Assembly (NCBI GenBank): GCA_029215795.1
Contig: JARDYH010000002.1
Span: forward strand, 297,197,973-297,261,972
DNA: 64,000 bases
Direction of reading: 5' to 3'
Source: Anniella stebbinsi
Taxonomy: Eukaryota; Chordata; Lepidosauria; Squamata; Anniellidae
The translations under genes and the position numbers were made by a program. The notes under the pieces were generated by a model. That model saw only the letters and a program-made list of their open reading frames with translations, did no database searches and was not told where the DNA came from. Below are positions 24,468 to 34,281 of this stretch, piece after piece (positions within the stretch are counted from its first letter, which is position 1; each line of letters begins with the position of its first letter).

Positions 24468-24822
24468 GGCCCCCTCCACAAGGACGCGCTTTTGCGCCCG
24501 GTTCGGCGATTATGCGCATTATCGCGGAGGCGCATTTACTCCTAATCCCTCTGCACGGGAGGCGGCGAGAGGCGGCGAAGCGCATTAATTGATGCCCAAA
24601 AAGCACTTTACAGGTAGCTAATGCGCATAATCGCTTGTTCACACAGCGAAAATGCGCTTTAACGGCCGGAGCAAAATAAAAGTCGCTATTTAACGCGCGT
24701 TCGAAAATGCGCATTATCGGGGAGATAACGCGCCTGTACGCCCGTTTTGCGCTCCGCTCGTGTGTAGGTAAAATTTATAATGAGCCTTCAAGGCTCATTA
24801 AACGTCTCGTGTGGAGGAGGCC
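24468..24822. mobile_element. CpG-rich MITE with TGCGCA palindromes (copy 1)
   Basis: The left terminus GGCCCCCTCCACA and right terminus GTGGAGGAGGCC are inverted. The interior holds repeated ATGCGCAT/ATAATCGC words (ATGCGCATTATCG twice, ATGCGCATAATCGC once) and a palindrome AATGAGCCTTCAAGGCTCATT near the right end. A diverged second copy of the same length lies at 43850-44205. It is non-coding. The class is uncertain (PIF/Harbinger or hAT-like); no clear target duplication. Confidence 0.8.
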
Positions 24823-26623
24823 AAAGTAACTGGTGGTGGCTTGAGGATAACTTTGTGAAAAAAACCCACTGGAGCCAGTTCGAGAATCTGGTATGCAGAT
24901 GTAACATGCCAATCAGGAAAGCCAGCTGAAAAATCTGTAATCAACAAACATCCACAAATCCATTCCCTAAGATCAGGTGTCCCTCTCCTTTTGTGCTTTG
25001 GTTTGAAGAAGAAAAGTAACAGCAGAAGTCTTTCCCACTGTTTCCAATATTTTCCGAACTGCAGCATGCAAGTGCAGGAACACTGCTGCTCCTTTGAGTC
25101 CTCTGCACACGCTTGAAGACTTTGGAGGGTGGGGAGGAGAGTTGGCGACAAGGACTTGGGAAAGAGGTGGCATTTTCTTTCACTTGCACTGAGTTTTGGG
25201 GAAGGTGATAAACAGCAGGAGTGTTGCCCTGGATAAACCATCAGTCTGGGGATGATTTAAAACATGTGCATTAGAAGAGCATGTTTCATGGTATACATTG
25301 AAATTGAACTTTATCGCATATTCATGATGCAGCCTCCTGAACTACAAGGGGGGGAAAGTTCATAGGTTGCCCAGGCAATTGACTGATATTGTATCTGCAG
25401 TAATGATTTCACAAAGTTTAATATGCATTATTTTCATTTGATTGACAGAATAATTAAAATTTGAGTCAACATACCAATGATTAGGTTTTCCTAAATTCTA
25501 AAATCAACTTACCACAAGATTTTGAAAACGTGAGATAAATCTCTAACTCTTCCAGTTCCTAACAATATATATTTTTAGTTTTAAACATTTGCAGATAAAT
25601 AATTTTTAAAAGCTTATTAAAATGTCACATTAATATTTTCAACTATAATTTATGTTATCACTGATGCATAACCTTTCAAATGAATAATTTACATCTCTGA
25701 GTAGTAACTTTTGATAATCTATCATAGTATATTATGTTGGCATTCTACTGAGAGATTAACACATATTGGTCAAGTAATAGAACTCTCTCTGTGTGTGTGT
25801 GTGTGTGTAAATCTAATCCATTTGTTTGCCTATCCTCAGCAATAGACAGTTGCTTAAATTAAAACCTATGAGTTTGATTTCAAAGTGCTAAAACTAAATC
25901 TGTTTTGGCTGATTTTTGAGTCTTATGCAATAAGAAAGTGATTCAAACTACAAACTCAGAAATAATATACTGAAAACTCAAAAATAAGAAACTGAAAAAT
26001 ATTTCTGAAAAAAATTAAAATGCATAGTGTATTAAGTTGAAAAATGTTTTGTTGGATGATGGAGGAAATTAATTAGCTCTTTCCTTTTTTGTAAGTTTGA
26101 TACTGCATTTATTCTCAGACACTTGGTGTTCTGTTGCAAGGAACCGGAATTGCTTACTGAATGTGGAAAATTAAGGGAGTCCTGACAGAGATAAAGAAAT
26201 AATCTAAAATGATAGAGCAGCTTGGTTTTTCAGTTGCTTGAATCAGATCCTGAGAGTAAACTTTGCTACACAGATCTAAATGTCAGGGGAAATGGCATAA
26301 TCCCATACTAGACAAAATTCCCTCCATTAGCTTTCTGGTCTGGTTGTTAGTGCCTCTTAACTATTGTCCGGTTTCTCTGCGACTACAATGGCAATAAAGT
26401 TCTATTCCAAACTTTTTTCCAAATTAATAAAACAAAACTTAAGCAGCATATCTTAACATTTCCTAAGCAATGTGTTGATGTACAACTATCACAAACCCAT
26501 GGTTTGATGTCAAAACACTAGCACTAATTTTTATTCTGGTATTTCAGTTCATTGTGCTTGCAGGACTTTTGATATGCATTGCTCTTTACAGTGCAAACAA
26601 GCAGTCTTTTAAAAGAACTTAAA
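24823..26623. other. AT-rich sequence, no gene seen
   Basis: About 1.8 kb with a (GT)n tract at 25790-25809. Minus-strand frames at 24798-25241 (up to 147 codons) lack a recognisable domain. They are flagged here but not called. Confidence 0.4.
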
Positions 26624-26890
26624 GGGCTTTTCTACATGAGACATTTATCATGGGCTCATCATTCCCTACTCATGGTTGTCATTACCCTCCAGTTTTGCTT
26701 CTGTGTTTAACTAGCATTTTTGGCAAGTTTTTTTTTAAGAGCACTGAAAATGCGGCATTTAATTGTGAAAGTGAAAGAAAGTGTGATTTCCTCTTGTGTA
26801 TTTGCATTATTTTGCTATACCACAGTGCCACCTAGAGGTTATTTAACAGAAGAGCAGGAACAGAAATGCTTCTCGTGTAGCTCTCAAATC
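26624..26890. mobile_element. MITE with CTACAYGAGA termini
   Basis: The left GGGCTTTTCTACATGAGAC is complementary to the right 'aaatgcttctcgtgtagctc'. Inside are 'gtgccacctagaggttatttaacagaagag' and an A/T-rich centre, a layout I recall from reptile MITEs. It is related by terminal sequence to 24468-24822 and 49662-49840. Confidence 0.6.
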
Positions 26891-27044
26891 TCAATTCTGT
26901 GACGAAACTGAAAGTAATTACAATGGATCAATAGCCGATTAACAGCATTGCGAAGAAAAGCTCATAGTCTAAATGTTTGGTCCTACATTTTGTTGAACAA
27001 GCATTTAGGTTGTTGACCTTGGGAAAATTACTTCATTGTCATTG

Positions 27045-27385
27045 TATACGCTATGGTGGGACATGGGAGAGGGCTTTTTCTGTTGTGGCACTCTGGCTGT
27101 GGAATGGTGACGGCGCTGGCCTCGTTTCGGTGCCAAGTTAAAACATGGCTTTTTAACAAAGCCTTTGATGGCTAAATTCACCAAGGTTGCACATGGTTTT
27201 AATTGTTTTAATTGTTTCTACTGCTTTGAAATTCTGTACTGGTTTTAGCTTGATTAATTGTTTTTAGCTGTGTTATTTATTGTTTTATACTGTTTGTATG
27301 GTTTTATTTGTATGCCCCCCCTGAGATCTCAGTGATATAGGGTGGGATACAAATGTTTTAATAAGTTACATTAAATAAAAATCAT
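27045..27385 (+). mobile_element. L2-type LINE 3' fragment
   Basis: The plus strand reads 'gagagggctttttctgttgtgg', 'tggctgtggaatggtgac' and 'gtgccaagttaaaacatgg', then the 3' UTR with 'gatatagggtgggatacaaat'. It corresponds to the extreme C-terminus plus tail of the other L2-like copies. Confidence 0.7.
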
Positions 27386-27892
27386 AACATTGCAGCCTGT
27401 GTATTGTGCTGACGACAAGATCGGATTTAGAAAATTATATCACTATTTCCAGTTACATTGCTGGAAGCAGTACTACAGCCATGTTAAAAACTGTTACACA
27501 GGGTAGGATAGGAGCACAACTATACATACATTGCATCATAGAGCTAGCCTATCCTACTTGGCCTGCAGAAGATGCCACTGCAGCTAATAGCTTCAGCTCC
27601 TCTGAGACCAACTACTCAGAGTAGTTTAGATTCAGGGTTCTGTCAATGCACCCAAAACCACACAGTACAGTTGTAAGTTTAAGCTTATATATGCAAGAGC
27701 ACAATGGGGTGGAAATAGGTATCTCAGGTATACATTATTCATTTTGTTCCCACTATGCCTTTGGGCTGGACTCAGGACATCCCTCCCCCTTCTGTGGAGT
27801 AACTGGGCTCGGCCCCACTTGCTACATTTAATGATGCTCCTTTCATTGCTGCACTATGGCAGTAGATATAACTGGTATTCACTTATGAATTA
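27386..27892. other. Nothing recognised
   Basis: No gene or repeat signature that I can support in this 0.5 kb. Confidence 0.45.
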
Positions 27893-27960
27893 CCCCCCCC
27901 CCCAAAAAAGGAAATGCATCACCAAAGACAAGGACAAAATAGGACACTATTTTGCATTTG

Positions 27961-28002
<42 letters not shown>

Positions 28003-28052
28003 TATACATAGATGCACATTCAGAAATAATTACTATAATTTTTTATAGAAAT
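27893..28052. repeat. Dispersed repeat with C11 and (TA)n tracts
   Basis: A C run (27893-27903), AAATGCATCACCA, a (TA)n tract (about 27963-27993) and AAATAATTACTATAA follow the same order as 4145-4265. The repeat continues after the MITE at 28476. Confidence 0.65.
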
Positions 28053-28467
28053 AGGGTGACCATATTTGGGAGACCAAAAAAGAGGACAAGCTGGGAGGGT
28101 GGGCGGGAAAGCAGCTTTCTCGGGCCTCTGGAAAGTGCGTCATTCCCCCTGCCTCCTTAAAGGCCCCAATTGGAGCAGAGGACGGGAAAGTGTGGCAATC
28201 CTGCCTCCACTGCTCCAATCGGGGCCTTTTCTATAATGTCTGGGAATGATACACTTTCCCCTTTAAGGCTGTGATTGGAGCAATGGGAGGGAAATGACCC
28301 GCCTCCAGAAAGCACATCATTCCCTCCCACCATGCTAACGGCAGCCTTAAAGGGGAAAGTGTGTCTTTCCAGGACATTGTAGAAAATTACCAAAAATCCC
28401 CCCTGACACCCAGGATAGAACAAAAACCAGGACAAATCCGGGGAAATCCTGACAGTTGGTCACCCTA
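28053..28467. mobile_element. 415-bp hAT-like MITE with perfect 8-bp target duplication
   Basis: The inverted ends are AGGGTGACCATATTTGGG and the complement of GGTCACCCTA. ATAGAAAT occurs at 28045-28052 and again at 28468-28475, an exact 8-bp duplication typical of hAT insertions. The interior has subterminal 'aagaggacaagctg' and 'ccaggacaaatccgggg' blocks and unit repeats around CCAATTGGAGCAG / CTGCTCCAATCGG. It is non-coding. The termini relate it to the GC-rich copies at 3208 and 37917 and to the composite MITE at 46174. Confidence 0.9.
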
Positions 28468-28475
28468 ATAGAAAT

Positions 28476-28640
28476 ATAGTACATGTTGCCATAATTCTGT
28501 AGACTTTGACCAGGTGACTGTGTGCTTGCCTATTCAGACTGCTGCCTGGGTGATGAGAAACAGCTCTTCTGGTTCTTTATTTTTAAATCAGAATGGGACA
28601 GGACAGCCTTTCAAATAGAGGACACCTTCCAATAGAGATC
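28476..28640. repeat. Continuation of the dispersed repeat
   Basis: The block 'gactttgaccaggtgactgtgtgcttgcc' corresponds to the 4310-4350 block at the other locus, showing that the MITE inserted into this family. Confidence 0.6.
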
Positions 28641-29925
28641 ATTCCTCTGGCAGACCTTCAAAAAGAGGACTGTCCTCTGTAAAAAAATAAAAAATAAATT
28701 AAAGAGTGCACATGACCAATGTAAACAGTTTGGGGTCAGGCTGTTAGGCTTACGCCAGGCTTTTACTATTCCTAACTTTACAATAAGTGGTTTCTGTAAT
28801 GCAGCACAATTCATGACATTCAGTAAAATGTGAAAACTGTACTTAAGATTTGTAATCTACTCATATTCATAAATCATTCAAAATCGGAGTGGTGTGCCTT
28901 TTTCTCTTAAAGCCAGCTAAATCTTTTTATTTAATTACTGTAACATATTTAAGAAGAGAACAATGTTTTATTGTGCAAGTTATTATTTTAATAATAAGCA
29001 ACCAAAGGAAAACCAATATCTTGGATCAGTTTTGGCAGCCACACAAATATTGAAGTTATTGTTAAAGAACGTGGAAGAAAAATAATTACTTCAAGGTTTA
29101 CATTGAACACAAAAGAGCCGAAAGATGTTTAAATTGTATCTTAAAGTAAATTAAGATAATCATTGTTACTTGTCATTATGCTGGCTGTCTCTCTCCCCCC
29201 CCCCCCCCCCCAGCTGTTATTTCTTAGTATATATTTTTGAGCAAATGCTTAGGGTGGAATCTTTACATTTTCTTTGAAGAAATATATCCTGTGTTGTTTT
29301 GCAAAAGTAGGCTAATATGTCTGAATCGGAAATATACGTATAATTAACCCCTTTTCATGAGAAATTAACATTCATTCTGATAGGATTAGTAGGAAAGAGC
29401 ATAATACAGGGCAGGTTTAGCTTTCTCTGTAACCATCTCAGGGGACCTTTAACACTCTTACAGGATTAGTACCAGCAGTGATTCATCTGGTTACCATGCA
29501 TACAAAAATAGTGCATAGCTTCTGACCATCAAAGAGGCTTTCCTAATTATCAGCTTTTACAAGTGAACACAGAAAGATTAGAATATAAATATTGTAGAAA
29601 TATGGCTTTGGGGTTCTTGAGGGAACAAGATAAAATGTGTTTTTCCCTCCAGGGAATAGTAAGATTGTTGAATGAAACTTTGCTGTATTGTTCATGACAT
29701 GCCAGTATTTGGGAGATAAATTAAGTAAGAGGCTGTTGATGATGCCTGAGTGTGGATGGTGTGTCTCCCTCTTTACAAGGACATTGCAAATGCCTCTCCT
29801 CTAACTTAGATGCATGTCTCCTCTAACAAAAGCCAGGCCTTTTATACAAATAAAAAAAGGCACTGGGCTCTGATGAAAAGAAATAAAACTTTCAGGAGAG
29901 GGATATGAATTTGAGAAAAACATGT
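28641..29925. other. Nothing recognised; C17 run
   Basis: A 17-base C run at 29195-29211 is the only structure noted. Confidence 0.5.
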
Positions 29926-30121
29926 GAACATAGGAAGCTGCCTTATACAGTCAGACCCTTAGTCCATCTAGGTCAGTATTGTTGACACTGGCTGGTAGCA
30001 GCTTTCCAAGGTTTCAAGCAGGATTCTTTTTTACACCTACCTGGAGGTGCCGGGGATCAAACCTTGGATCTTCTGCATGCAAAGCAGGTGCTCTGCCACT
30101 GAGCTATGACCGTCTCCCCTG
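29926..30121 (-). mobile_element. tRNA-Ala-derived SINE, near complete
   Basis: On the minus strand the head reads TAGCTCAGTGG (A box, 30097-30107), then 'gctttgcatgcagaag' with TGC anticodon context, then GGTTTGATCCC (B box, 30053-30063). The body follows, and the 3' end is the complement of GAACATAGGAAGCTGCC. tRNA-Ala ancestry is seen in the boxes. It serves as reference for the copies at 22610 and 56849. Confidence 0.85.
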
Positions 30122-30943
30122 CAAGTAGTACTTCAGCCTAAAGTGGTACAGTTTAGGCACAGGCTAAAGTGCTCTGTGCACAATACATATGGACTGCTGT
30201 AGGCAGGTGGTGAAGCCAATGTCAAAAATATTGGAAGTGCCTCCAGTGCGCATGTCACACATGTGTCTGTGTGCATATGCACAGTGTGTGTGCTTTTTGT
30301 CTTCCTCTAGCTTCTCTCTCTGGTTCTTTTCCCTTTCTTAGACTTCCCCCTTCTTCTTTCTCCCCCCCCTCTCTATCCACAGGCCAGTTAATGGAGCAAT
30401 TTCTCCATTAATTTGCATGTGGTGAGGAGAACCTGCCTGGTTGAAAATTAGCTCACACCCCACCAAGGACCCAGTTGTCCCAAACTCCAAGGAAGCTATG
30501 AAAGAAAGGTAATGTGAAATCATATGCTACATATATTGATCAATAGAACAGGGTAGCAATGGCCATTCCTGTTGAGCAGGGTAAGGGCAAAGGCCATGTC
30601 ATGCCCCAGAGGAAACTAAAATTGGACTAAATATGCCTCTCTATTTTCATGGGGCTATTTGTCCCCCACAAATGTTAAGGTGGATATTCAGCAACTTTTG
30701 AGAGCTGGGCGGGGGAATTCTTACAATTTGTGGGAATTGGTGGCTTATCATTCCAGACAAGGTGGCCATGGGGTTTTCTCTCTCTCGCTCCCTACATAAA
30801 ATGAAAAAGCTTTGCTGCTGCTTGAAGTAGTGGCAGAGCTGCCTGAGCAGCTTAGCAATGTTCCTTTCAATGCCTGGATGAGACCAGTGCTGTGTATGAT
30901 GTATGTTGTTCCCAGGGGCATTGTTGAGAAAAAAAGAAAGAAA
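30122..30943. other. Nothing recognised
   Basis: About 0.8 kb without a supported feature. A 170-codon minus frame crossing into the next simple repeats is a simple-repeat artefact. Confidence 0.5.
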
Positions 30944-31080
30944 GATGGATGGATGGATGGATGGTTTCCTCCATTTTGAATGACAGTGAGATAGCATCAT
31001 TCCTTTTGGAGCAATTTGAAAGTAGAAAAGAACACTGGCAGTCTGTGCGGGCAGCACCACCATAATTTCAAGAAACAGCA

Positions 31081-31131
<51 letters not shown>
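30944..31131. repeat. (GGAT)n and (AAAG)n microsatellites
   Basis: GGAT units at 30944-30965 and about thirteen AAAG units at 31079-31131. Confidence 0.95.
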
Positions 31132-31132
<1 letters not shown>

Positions 31133-31154
31133 CTTGGCCACCTTATTTGGAATG

Positions 31155-31765
31155 GTCAACTCTCCTCACCATTTATAAGAATTTAAGAACATAAGATCCA
31201 TGCTGGATGAGATCAAGGTTCATCTAGACCAGCATTCTGTTCAAGCAGTGACCAACCAGCTGTCAACAGGAAACCCACAAGCAGAACATGAATGCAACAG
31301 CACCTTCCCGCTCATTTCCCCCAGAAACTGGTGTGCATAGGCATACTGTCTCTGATACTAGAGGTATTTATTTATTTATTTATTACCTGCCTCTCCCTCT
31401 GGATCGAAGTGGGGTACAACAACAAATACAAAACACCATAAAATACATATATAACTAATTAAAAGCATATAAAACGAATACATTATTAAAAGACATGTTA
31501 AAATTCAACTGGGTAGGCCTGCTGGAAGAGATAAGTTTTTACGGCTTTCTTAAATTCTGGGAGACTGTTAAGTTGGCGAATCTCTTCCGGCAGGCTATTC
31601 CACAGTCCGGGAGTGGCAGCCATCAGGACTAATAGCCTTATCCTCCATGAATTCATCCAATCTCCTTTTAAAGTCATCCAGATTGGTAGTCATTACATCC
31701 CGTGGCACTCAAATTCCATAGTTTACATAATTTGCCTCCCCCTCTGCCCCCATTCCAAAAAAGTT
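31155..31765 (+). repeat. Squamate dispersed repeat interrupted by an L2 fragment
   Basis: The left part is 'aagaacataagatccatgc' to 'gatactagagg', and the right part is 'catcaggactaatagcc' to 'ccatagtttacataatt'. Together they match the uninterrupted copy at 13325-13600. The L2-type piece at 31365-31618 lies between them. Confidence 0.7.
31365..31618 (-). mobile_element. L2-type LINE 3' end inserted into a repeat
   Basis: It starts with TTTA repeats. Its antisense text 'ggtaggcctgctggaagag', 'tctgggagactgttaagttgg' and 'cgaatctcttccggcaggc' is the complement of the 60360-60460 end of the L2 copy inside the ERV. The two therefore belong to one subfamily. Confidence 0.8.
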
Positions 31766-32164
31766 TGGACCAGAACTATAGGATGAGTGGAGGATAGCAT
31801 AAGGCACATACAACAAATGCTTGATAAACACAGCAACCTGGAAAAAAAGCATATTTTCCCTTCAGTTTCCTTGTTCTTGTCCAACTTACAGAGTACATTT
31901 CCACATTACATTAAACCATAGTTTAATGTTATGTGTACAAGCAGAAAGGACCTGCACAAAGTTCTGGGCTTGAGAGTTCCCCACTTTCCTCCTTCAGCTT
32001 GGATGAAAAGAGAAAAAAAAATCAGGATTCGATTTCACTTTAGCAAATCATGGCTTGTCATTATCTGTGCACCAGGGATAAACTCTAATTTGTTAAACAA
32101 GACAGCATTTGGCTTGTTTAGCAATTGTCTAGAGTTTGTAATAGCAAGCTAGGAATCAGGCAAA
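31766..32164. other. Nothing recognised
   Basis: Contains 'attaaaccatagtttaatg', a small palindrome, possibly a MITE remnant. No gene is seen. Confidence 0.4.
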
Positions 32165-32785
32165 GTAAAACTGAATCCTGGTTTATCCTGGAATGTGCTG
32201 TATGTGGAGCTGCCTTTGAAGACGGTTCAAAAACTTCAGCTGCTGCAGAATGTGGTCTCCTCAAAGCATTGGTGGAGGTGAGGCGATTTGATCATACTGT
32301 GCTAGCTGCACTGGTTACCCGTGTGTTTTCAAGCTCAATTTAAAGTGTTGGTTTTGGCCTTTAAAGCCTTAAACAGTTTGGAAACAAATTACTTGAAGGA
32401 CCACCTTCACCCATATCAGACTGCCAGCACTTTATGATGAACAAGAGAGGCTCTTCTCATTTCCCACCTATGAGAGCAGTTAGGTGGATGACCACATGAG
32501 AGAGAGCCTTTTCTGCAGCGGCCCCACACCTTTGGAATAAGTTGTCATCAGCAGTTCACCAACACCAGCATCATTGCAGGCTTTTGAGAAGGCCCTGAAA
32601 ACAAACTCTTCTACTTTGGCCTTTCCCTGATAGGTTCACTGCTGCTGTTTTTATTAGGAGTTTTGCAGTTTTTATTGCTTTTTAAGACCATGTTGGTTTT
32701 TATTATGTGTTTTATTGTATGCTACCTTTGATTGAGCACCTTTCTGCTTCTGATTTCAGTATTTTAGCATTGTGTGTAAATCCTC
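32165..32785 (+). mobile_element. L2-type LINE 3' fragment; source-like copy of the 113-bp segment at 46.2 kb
   Basis: The plus strand shows 'cttcagctgctgcagaatgtgg', 'cactggttacccgtgtg', 'gttttggcctttaaagcc' and 'gagagccttttctgcagcgg', the C-terminal region of an L2-type RT, then a 3' UTR. There is no open frame. Positions 32669-32781 are identical to 46215-46327. Confidence 0.75.
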
Positions 32786-33834
32786 CCATAAAAAACATGG
32801 GCCTATTATCCTGACCATGAGAATGCATCCTGAGAAAACTTGCTAGCTGTGGTCAGGTCAGCTATGATGAAATTTGAGATAAGACTTACCAAGTCTTAGC
32901 CCTAGAATATGTTTTTTATTCCACAACTCATCCTTGGAAGTTTTAGAATAAAAATAAAGCAAATGTCATTGCCTCACCTTGTATCATTGAGAATCTTTAG
33001 AGCTGTCTTGCACAACTATGAATCCACAGACAAAGGATAGGGATCCCAGTTCCAGGTTATTTTTATTTATTTATTTATTTATTTATTTATTTTGCTCCAG
33101 CAGGTCTCATTTCAGAAATTAAACATGGAAGGTGAATGACCTGGATTTTAACTCAGCAGGTATTTACATACTGAAAACTGGGCCATTCATTATCTCATTT
33201 TGTCAAACACTGTGGTGTCAGTTGCAACCCATCTGATCTTTGCGAGGCATTTGAGATAATATGAGTGATACATAAACATGGTGATAAATTGGTTAATGGC
33301 TTAAATTACCCCCCTTCTGCCTCTTACGGAGATCATTTAATGCAGTGCTATGGCCTACTGTTTTTCATTATTTTGCTCATGTTTCATAAATTCACTTCAC
33401 TTATTATGTTTTAGTATAGTCAGCTTGAAAACTGCTTCACATTCTATATTTCCCTGCTCCTATTTCAAAAACCAATGCGGGGAATTGGGCTGTGTGCCTA
33501 GTGAGATAGTCCACTTCCCTAATATGCACCTTGGACACCCATTTATGTTTTGGCTGCCAACTGGCTGCTTCCATTCATACTTGTTCCTATTCTCATTCTT
33601 AAAATGAAATGTATCGTTTAATCCATATTCCACTCATTCCACCCAGAGAGACTTCAGTGTTATGTGCTATGTAAGACATATTTAGTGAACATTAGTTTCT
33701 TTTTAGCATGATAAAATTAAACAGCCGTAGCGTTTTGTCATTGCGCCTTACCACTTGGTTCCCAATTGCAAACCGTTTGTCTCTTAGCAATTCATCTTCA
33801 TGAGTTTATTTGATGTGTTTATTAAATTTATGGT
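32786..33834. other. Nothing recognised apart from (TTTA)n
   Basis: TTTA microsatellite at 33060-33092. An 85-codon frame at 33350-33607 shows no recognisable domain. Confidence 0.5.
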
Positions 33835-33908
33835 GGCTACATGGGATTCCCAGGTAGACTCCCAGCCAGGCACGGATCAGACCAAGTTCTGCTTAGCTTC
33901 AGCAAAGT
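33835..33908 (-). mobile_element. 5S rRNA-derived SINE fragment
   Basis: The plus strand reads GGGATTCCCAGGTAGACTCC, then 'ccaggcacggatcagacc', then TCTGCTTAGCTTC. This matches the reverse complement of the 3' two-thirds of vertebrate 5S rRNA, including the box C region. The minus-strand copy is truncated at its 5' side by the neighbouring MITE and followed by an AT-rich tail. It is not a functional 5S gene, because the 5' third is absent and many positions differ. Confidence 0.7.
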
Positions 33909-33909
33909 G

Positions 33910-34045
33910 GAGGTTGTAGTCAGCCTCCCCCATTCTGGTGCTATCCAGATCTGTTGAGCTACAACTCCTATCATCCCCAGGCAGTAGGGCTGCTTGCTAG
34001 AAATGATGGGAGTTATCTGGAGAGTACCATGCTGGGGAAGGCTGC
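33910..34045. mobile_element. hAT-like MITE (family of 19029-19166)
   Basis: GAGGTTGTAGTCAGCC with 'gagctacaactcctatcatcccc' and the right end 'gatgggagttatctggagag' plus 'ccatgctggggaaggctg' show the inverted-repeat layout. It abuts a 5S-derived fragment and an L2 tail. Confidence 0.6.
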
Positions 34046-34281
34046 TGTAGTTGTATTTATTTATTTATTTATTTATTCATTTATTTACATTTATTTATTA
34101 CATTTGTATACTGCCCCATAGCCAAAGCTCTCTGGGCAGTTTACATAGGATTAAAACAATTAAAAACAATATACAAAAATTAAAACAGCAAAAACATACA
34201 ACATACACACAAAACAGACATACATTTAAAACCGCTACAACAGCCCAAAAAGCTACAAAAACAAAAACAAACCCAAGCTCC

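Noticed and set aside
24798..25241. A 147-codon minus-strand frame as a host gene
   Set aside because: No domain and no splice context; competing frames of 82 and 66 codons overlap it. It starts downstream of a MITE.
27744..28160. A 138-codon plus-strand frame
   Set aside because: It runs through a (TA)n tract (Tyr-Ile repeats) and into a MITE; a chance frame.
30053..30107. tRNA-Ala gene on the minus strand
   Set aside because: The acceptor stem cannot form and the unit continues as a SINE.
30647..31159. A 170-codon minus-strand frame
   Set aside because: Its N-terminal part translates (AAAG)n repeats and the rest has no recognisable domain.
33843..33903. Functional 5S rRNA gene
   Set aside because: Only part of 5S is present, with many differences and a SINE-like tail.
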